22,296 bases of DNA from Haplomitrium mnioides (taxonomy: Eukaryota; Marchantiophyta; Haplomitriopsida; Calobryales), in the NCBI GenBank assembly GCA_049999725.1, contig JBNGIS010008461.1, positions 1 to 22,296 on the forward strand, read 5' to 3'. The notes under the pieces were generated by a model. The model was not told the origin of the DNA and made no database searches. It saw only the letters and a list, made by a program, of their open reading frames with translations. Both the position numbers and the translations under genes were made by a program. Shown here piece after piece: positions 19,171 through 22,296 of the stretch (the stretch's first letter is position 1; each line of letters starts with the position of its first letter).

Positions 19171-19650
19171 ATTGCATCTCCTGATATTTTCGTTGAAGGC
19201 ATGGCCTAAATCTAGCTCTGCAAAAATGTTGACAGGAGGAGGCACATTTTCTCCACTAGTCTCAATAGGAATGTCTTCATAAGCGTCAAAATTAATACCA
19301 GTGTTCTCTTGATCGAAAAGCGCCGCATCCGCTGCCTCGCTCTCGGCCAAAGGATTTACTTCCCTCTCTCTTCCCCAACCACTTGCAACTGCACCTCCAC
19401 CGCCTTGCTAAACGTCTGTTCCTGAATGAGTGTTGGTCGAACGCCCTGTTGCGGCTAAACCACCCGGAGCTCCCCGAGCACCAGAAATTCGACGTGCAGG
19501 AGGAGGAGCGGAAACGGGAGCGGCACTGGCACTCAAAACTCCAGCGGCCCTGGCAGCTGTCTTCACACCACTCACGGTTCCTGGAGGCACGGAATCTACC
19601 GAAGGGGCTGGAGCTCCTTTTCTTCTCCATTGTTGCTTGACAGATCCTCC
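19171..19650 (-). pseudogene. DDX3/RH37-type DEAD-box helicase, N-terminal fragment
   Basis: The minus frame reads GGGGAVASGWGREREVNPLA, then ENTGINFDAYEDIPIETSGE, NVPPPVNIFAELDLG and NENIRRC, ending in recognisable sequence at 19171. This is the stretch directly before the Q motif in plant DDX3-like RNA helicases (RH37/RH52/RH11 group), where NIRRC is followed by KYVKPTPVQ. Here the similarity stops after RRC and a TGA follows nine residues later, so no helicase motif (Q, Walker A, DEAD) is present. Upstream in the same frame is a Ala/Gly/Pro-rich stretch (for example AAPVSAPPPARRISGARGAP), compatible with the variable helicase N-terminus but separated by one in-frame TAG (~19408-19410). The break after RRC may coincide with an exon end. 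Confidence 0.8.
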
Positions 19651-19662
19651 TCGTCCGACAGG

Positions 19663-20034
19663 TCATGAACAGCCATTTGCCCACGAGATACCTCTGCAAT
19701 AGACGTTGTAGAGAAAGAAGTTGGGGCCATGGTTGGAAGTTCCTAATACACCTCGAAGCGCATTGCCATGGCCGAGGAGCGACGCACTAGTCTCTCCCCT
19801 TCTCTCCCTGTTCCTTGTATCTGTCCATCTGTCAGATTGGAGTCGACGCAGTTCACCTTGATCTCTTCCAGATGAGTTCTCGGACCAACGTTCACCCCTC
19901 CTAGAATCTGAATTGTCTCTCTCCCTCTTCATGTCCGCATATGATTGTCCTTCCACATGATATCCTCTGCTTTCCAAGGCTTGGTGCTGCAAGTTCTTGT
20001 AAATCTCCTCCATTCGTTGTGCGATGCTGTTCAC
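19663..20034 (-). CDS. Unrecognised charged ORF in the insertion
   Basis: This is a 123-residue open minus frame, rich in R, E, S and D (MNSIAQRMEEIYKNLQHQAL ... YADMKRERDNSDSRRGERWS ... DRWTDTRNRERRG). The composition looks like a real hydrophilic, disordered or RS-like protein segment rather than random sequence. Overlapping its end in another frame is MAPTSFSTTSIAEV ... VHDLSDEEDLSSNNGEE (from ~19729), which also looks protein-like. I recognise neither. They lie just upstream of the helicase fragment and may be parts of further captured exons. Confidence 0.35.
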   Translation of the reverse strand: MNSIAQRMEEIYKNLQHQALESRGYHVEGQSYADMKRERDNSDSRRGERWSENSSGRDQGELRRLQSDRWTDTRNRERRGETSASLLGHGNALRGVLGTSNHGPNFFLYNVYCRGISWANGCS

Positions 20035-20685
20035 TGGTTTTATTTTTCATCCCATTTTTCATCCCAGCAACACGAAGGCCTTCCTCCCTCAGATTTTTTC
20101 ATCACAAATAGGACTCCTTGTAGATCCCATAAGCCCACCAAACGGTCGAAACAAGAACGGATCACTCATCATCGAGTTAGTACCGAAGAATCCGAGAAAT
20201 CCGCCATCTGTCTTCCAAACGCAAGCAGTTCCAGAAATGACATAAACATATTGAAGGATCGAAAGTTTCCCCCCTCCCGGAAGGTTGCATCTTACTTTCT
20301 ACTTTCCCAAGCTCTTCAAGCTTACTCAACCAATTCCTCTATTTCAAACCTTGACAACGCTTCCACGAAACCTGTTTGAAATCGAATGCGCCACTCATCT
20401 TCAGCAAAACTCAGAAGCTTCGGCCCAGCGATTTTCGGCAAAGGCTTCTACTTCTGCCAGATCACCTACAGGAGGCCCGACATGAAAAAGGCGAGACTCC
20501 TCTCCCTCTATGATTGAAATCCTCCTCTCTCTAATCGCACCATTCGCCCTCACGACACCTGCCTCCTCTCGATCCCAGCTTGCCTGCCCCTCGCGCTCGA
20601 TCTCTGCCTCGCGTGCCTTCCTCCTCTATCGCTCAAAGTGCCTCCTCGCATGATCGCGCGATGTGCAGCCCTCCCTTGTTCGCTG
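20035..20685 (-). other. Mosaic of short open stretches, unrecognised
   Basis: Several protein-like minus-strand pieces occur in different frames. One is GTNSMMSDPFLFRPFGGLMG within a ~67-residue frame ending near 20100. Another is FAEDEWRIRFQTGFVEALSR (~20410-20340). A third is AREAEIEREGQASWDREEAG continuing to VEAFAENRWAEASEF (about 20620-20415). The upper part (20520-20680) is purine-rich on the minus strand with repeated GAGGAGGCA-like words. No family could be assigned with confidence. They may be fragments of several genes joined together. Confidence 0.3.
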
Positions 20686-21030
20686 CTAGCCTGCATGCAT
20701 ACGCGCCTCCTCTTGTATAGCACAAATTCCCTCGCCTCCAGACTGTTCGCTCACTGCCTCCTCTTCGATCTCAGCCTCACTGTTCGTGATCCCCGCCTGC
20801 TCGCGATCGAAATGGCCCCACCCCTGAGCTATTGCCATGCTTGATGACATATCAACTTGTGCAATCTCCCTCACCGATCTTTGAAAAGGCAGCTTCCTGA
20901 TCAACAGCTCAATCGACTTCTGATATTTTTGAATTTTTCTTAAAGCAACCGTCCCGGCCCTGTAACGATGGGACTTCTTCACACCTCCGGTAGCAGGCGC
21001 AGACTTCCTAGCAGTCTTGGTTCGAGCCAT
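20686..21030 (-). pseudogene. Histone H3 N-terminal fragment with collapsed tail
   Basis: From the ATG at 21030 the frame reads [19 protein letters not shown], then [19 protein letters not shown] and [19 protein letters not shown]. This is canonical H3 ([10 protein letters not shown] rules out CENH3, which has LLIPxxPF). Two things are broken. First, the tail lacks 19 residues, joining the first T-K to the ARKS that precedes APATGG, so only one of the two ARKS sites remains. Second, similarity stops at REIAQ, and ~55 unrelated residues follow to the stop at 20686. That point (Q then a GTTGAT) might be an exon end with intron read-through. Changes from canonical H3 include P38S, P43A, E50K, R52Q, T58I and L70S, which suggests no selection as H3. 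The upstream in-frame extension to 21084 is probably not coding. Confidence 0.85.
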
Positions 21031-21257
21031 GAGAACCCACAAGAATGCAAGAACAATTCTCACACAGAATGAAGTTCGATACATCGCAAGCGATAAGCAA
21101 AATCAAGTACACAATTTCCTGCGCTCAATTTCTCCTGCGGCTGCAAATTCATCTGCCCGTCCTCCTTGCCGAATGCCTTCTTGATTTTAGCACCGCATCA
21201 ACCTCTTCTTCTTCTATGGGCATTTTCTTCAGAGGAGGCTTCCGGCGGCGCCGAACT
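21031..21257 (-). other. Presumed 5' leader of the H3 fragment
   Basis: On the minus strand this lies between the TATA-like duplicates and the H3 ATG. It has no strong open frame of its own apart from the short in-frame extension before the ATG (from 21084). It could be captured 5' untranslated sequence of the donor gene. Confidence 0.35.
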
Positions 21258-21311
21258 TACCCTATTTAAACCAAGCCTGCTCCATACCCTATTTAAACCA
21301 AGCTTGCTCCA
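21258..21311 (-). promoter_or_regulatory. Tandemly duplicated 27-bp TATA-like element
   Basis: Two copies (21258-21284 and 21285-21311) differ at one base. On the minus strand each holds GGTTTAAATAGGGTA, a TATA-like core. They sit 230-280 bp upstream of the H3 ATG in the correct orientation, so they may be a captured, then duplicated, core promoter. The exact 27-bp head-to-tail duplication is seen directly; promoter function is inferred. Confidence 0.6.
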
Positions 21312-21622
21312 GATAACGTGTTCGACTGTCCTTCGTGGCCTCCTCACGGGGAATTAGGAAATCTTAATTAAAACTGAAATTCAGAATTCTGAAATTCTAA
21401 AAAACTCCTATTTGTTGCCTCGGAAGCATAATCTGCATTTCCCACCTGAACTTGCTACTTGTCATATTTTTCTTTCCTTGACACGCTCCAAACACTGACA
21501 GAATGGTACTTCCCTGTGGTCAGAAGACGCCCTTTTGTTGTTCAATGATGAATCTGCTCGTCCTTGTGCTCCACTAAACCTCTTTCAGAAGCTTTCGCAA
21601 TCTCCTATCTCATGCCCTAACA
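21312..21622 (-). other. Right terminal region of the insertion
   Basis: AT-rich sequence leads from the TATA-like duplicates to the element end CATGCCCTAACA. It includes a small palindrome with AATTTCAGAATTCTGAATTT on the minus strand (~21380-21400). I found no sequence here that repeats the left terminal region in direct orientation, which is the main argument against intact LTRs. Confidence 0.4.
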
Positions 21623-21627
21623 CGCCA
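21623..21627. repeat. Target-site duplication, right copy (CGCCA)
   Basis: CGCCA follows the CA end of the insertion directly and is continued by CTTACTTGGG, the same order as in the uninterrupted unit at 16972-16990. Confidence 0.8.
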
Positions 21628-22296
21628 CTTACTTGGGTTTTTGAAGTTGACTCCCATCTGATGTCTTCCGCAGGCTCCCCCAGAGTGTACCTTCCAATGT
21701 TTCCCACGGACACCTTCCAAGATGCTACGTCTACGTTGTCGCCCACAGACTCTCTGAAGTCGCCACGTCTCCAATATTGCGCCGTCTGCCGCCGCTCGCA
21801 AGGTGAAAGTTGGACCGTCATCTCCCGTCTGGTTTCGAAGTTGACTAACTTTCCGAAGTATCCCTTGGATGAACTGGAGTTGTACCTTTCGTTGTAACTA
21901 GCGGACGCCTCCAAGGCCGCCACGTCTACGTAATTTCCCATGGGCCCTCCAGAGTCGCCACGTCTCCGATGTTTTTCAAAAACTCGCTGCGTTCGAAGTG
22001 TGTGCTCCCGATCTTTGTTGTACCTACATCCCCAATGCAGCTGCTTCCATCTCAATTCCTTCCATTCCCCCTTCGCGTGATTCTTCTCCTTGCTGCAACG
22101 CTCCCACTGTGATAGATCTCCCTTCCTAGAACCCTTTCAGGTCTTCACATTCTCTACTCGCGTCCTTGCAAGGTTTATGGCCTTCATGCAACCCTTGGAT
22201 CAATCCGCTTGCATCCTGCTGTGAGAGCATAGTCCCTGCAAAAGAATCAGAATCGACGTGGAGGATGCTCTTTTCGGCGCGGCAAAAATAAAGGAA
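21628..22296 (-). repeat. Outer part of arm B, array continuing past the insertion
   Basis: The sequence resumes the array mid-unit (AAGTTGACTCCC, CCCCCAGAGTGTACCTTCC, then a GCAAGGTGAAAGTTGGACCG anchor near 21798) and carries CCACGTCTCCG modules to about 21970. From 21980 to the window end it becomes less repetitive, and on the minus strand is purine-rich, weakly like 890-1330 of arm A. The arm probably extends beyond the window. No gene is seen. Confidence 0.65.

Larger units (their letters stand above)
17285..21622 (-). mobile_element. 4,338-bp insertion carrying gene fragments
   Basis: The insertion begins TGTTGGGATATG and ends CATGCCCTAACA; these termini are imperfect inverted repeats (9 of the first 12 positions match, the rest transitions). 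It is flanked by CGCCA on both sides. Array sequence left of it matches 16925-16976 and array sequence right of it (21628-21770) matches 16977-17120, so the boundaries are exact to a base or so. TG...CA ends and a 5-bp duplication are the signature of LTR-retrotransposon integrase, but I see no long direct repeats at the ends and no retroviral coding sequence. All recognisable gene fragments lie on the minus strand. It may be a non-autonomous LTR-like element with lost or very diverged LTRs, or a TIR element of unusual type. Confidence 0.7.

Noticed and set aside
20100-20260. Fragment of an Mlf1-type (myeloid leukemia factor-like) gene, from DPFLFRPFGG
   Set aside because: The match rests on a short F/P/G-rich motif only; the upstream part of the frame does not fit.
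20686-21030. Centromeric histone CENH3
   Set aside because: The core reads [10 protein letters not shown] as in canonical H3; CENH3 proteins have LLIPxxPF-type sequence and a longer, different tail.
21031-21084. N-terminal extension of the H3 frame
   Set aside because: The 18 extra residues are hydrophobic and unlike any H3; the ATG at 21030 gives the exact H3 start, so the upstream part is taken as leader.
17285-21622. Helitron or Pack-MULE identity for the gene-carrying insertion
   Set aside because: Helitrons insert between A and T without duplication and end CTRR; MULEs have long TIRs and 8-9-bp duplications. Here the ends are TG...CA with a 5-bp duplication.
17285-21622. Intact LTR retrotransposon
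   Set aside because: The left and right terminal ~500 bp show no direct repeat by eye; a PBS-like TGGTGTCATACT near 17537 matches the usual TGGTATCAGAGC only partly, and there is no gag or pol.

Overview
This window reads as nuclear DNA of a land plant, probably one with a large, repeat-rich genome. It holds a decayed Ty3/gypsy chromovirus with a chromodomain integrase, a Copia-type LTR end with a primer-binding site, a PPR-protein fragment, and fragments resembling plant histone H3, a DDX3/RH37-type DEAD-box helicase and a BZR1-type DNA-binding domain. No complete, intact host gene is visible, nor any tRNA, rRNA or CRISPR array. The clade (gymnosperm, fern or lycophyte are candidates) cannot be fixed from sequence alone.

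Layout. Positions 1-770 hold unrecognised degenerate coding-like sequence. Positions ~1320-4632 (+ strand) are 'arm A': a GC-rich degenerate tandem array followed by a unique part. The same array-plus-unique structure recurs inverted on the minus strand at the right side of the window as 'arm B', ~22296 down to ~14235. The two arms face each other across a ~9.6 kb spacer. The spacer holds a PPR fragment (4631-4888), one copy (A) of an unrecognised conserved coding module (5610-6113), a minus-strand chromovirus remnant (6390-~11050: 3' LTR, polypurine tract, chromodomain, integrase, RNase H, RT, protease, gag), a Copia-like LTR end plus PBS (~11090-11370), and an AT-rich non-coding stretch with a ~108-bp degenerate tandem repeat.

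The most interesting structure is in arm B. Its array is interrupted by a 4,338-bp insertion at 17285-21622 that begins TG, ends CA, has imperfect terminal inverted repeats and is flanked by a 5-bp duplication (CGCCA). A paralogous array unit at 16925-17120 shows the uninterrupted site. No long terminal direct repeats are visible. The insertion carries, all on the minus strand, a duplicated TATA-like segment, an H3 N-terminal fragment with a collapsed tail, several unrecognised open stretches, a DDX3/RH37 N-terminal fragment, a BZR1-type fragment, and a second copy (B) of the conserved module that also lies next to arm A. This looks like a gene-fragment-carrying mobile element of uncertain class (non-autonomous LTR-like, or an unusual TIR element).

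All similarity statements come from reading the sequence by eye. No alignments or database searches were run.
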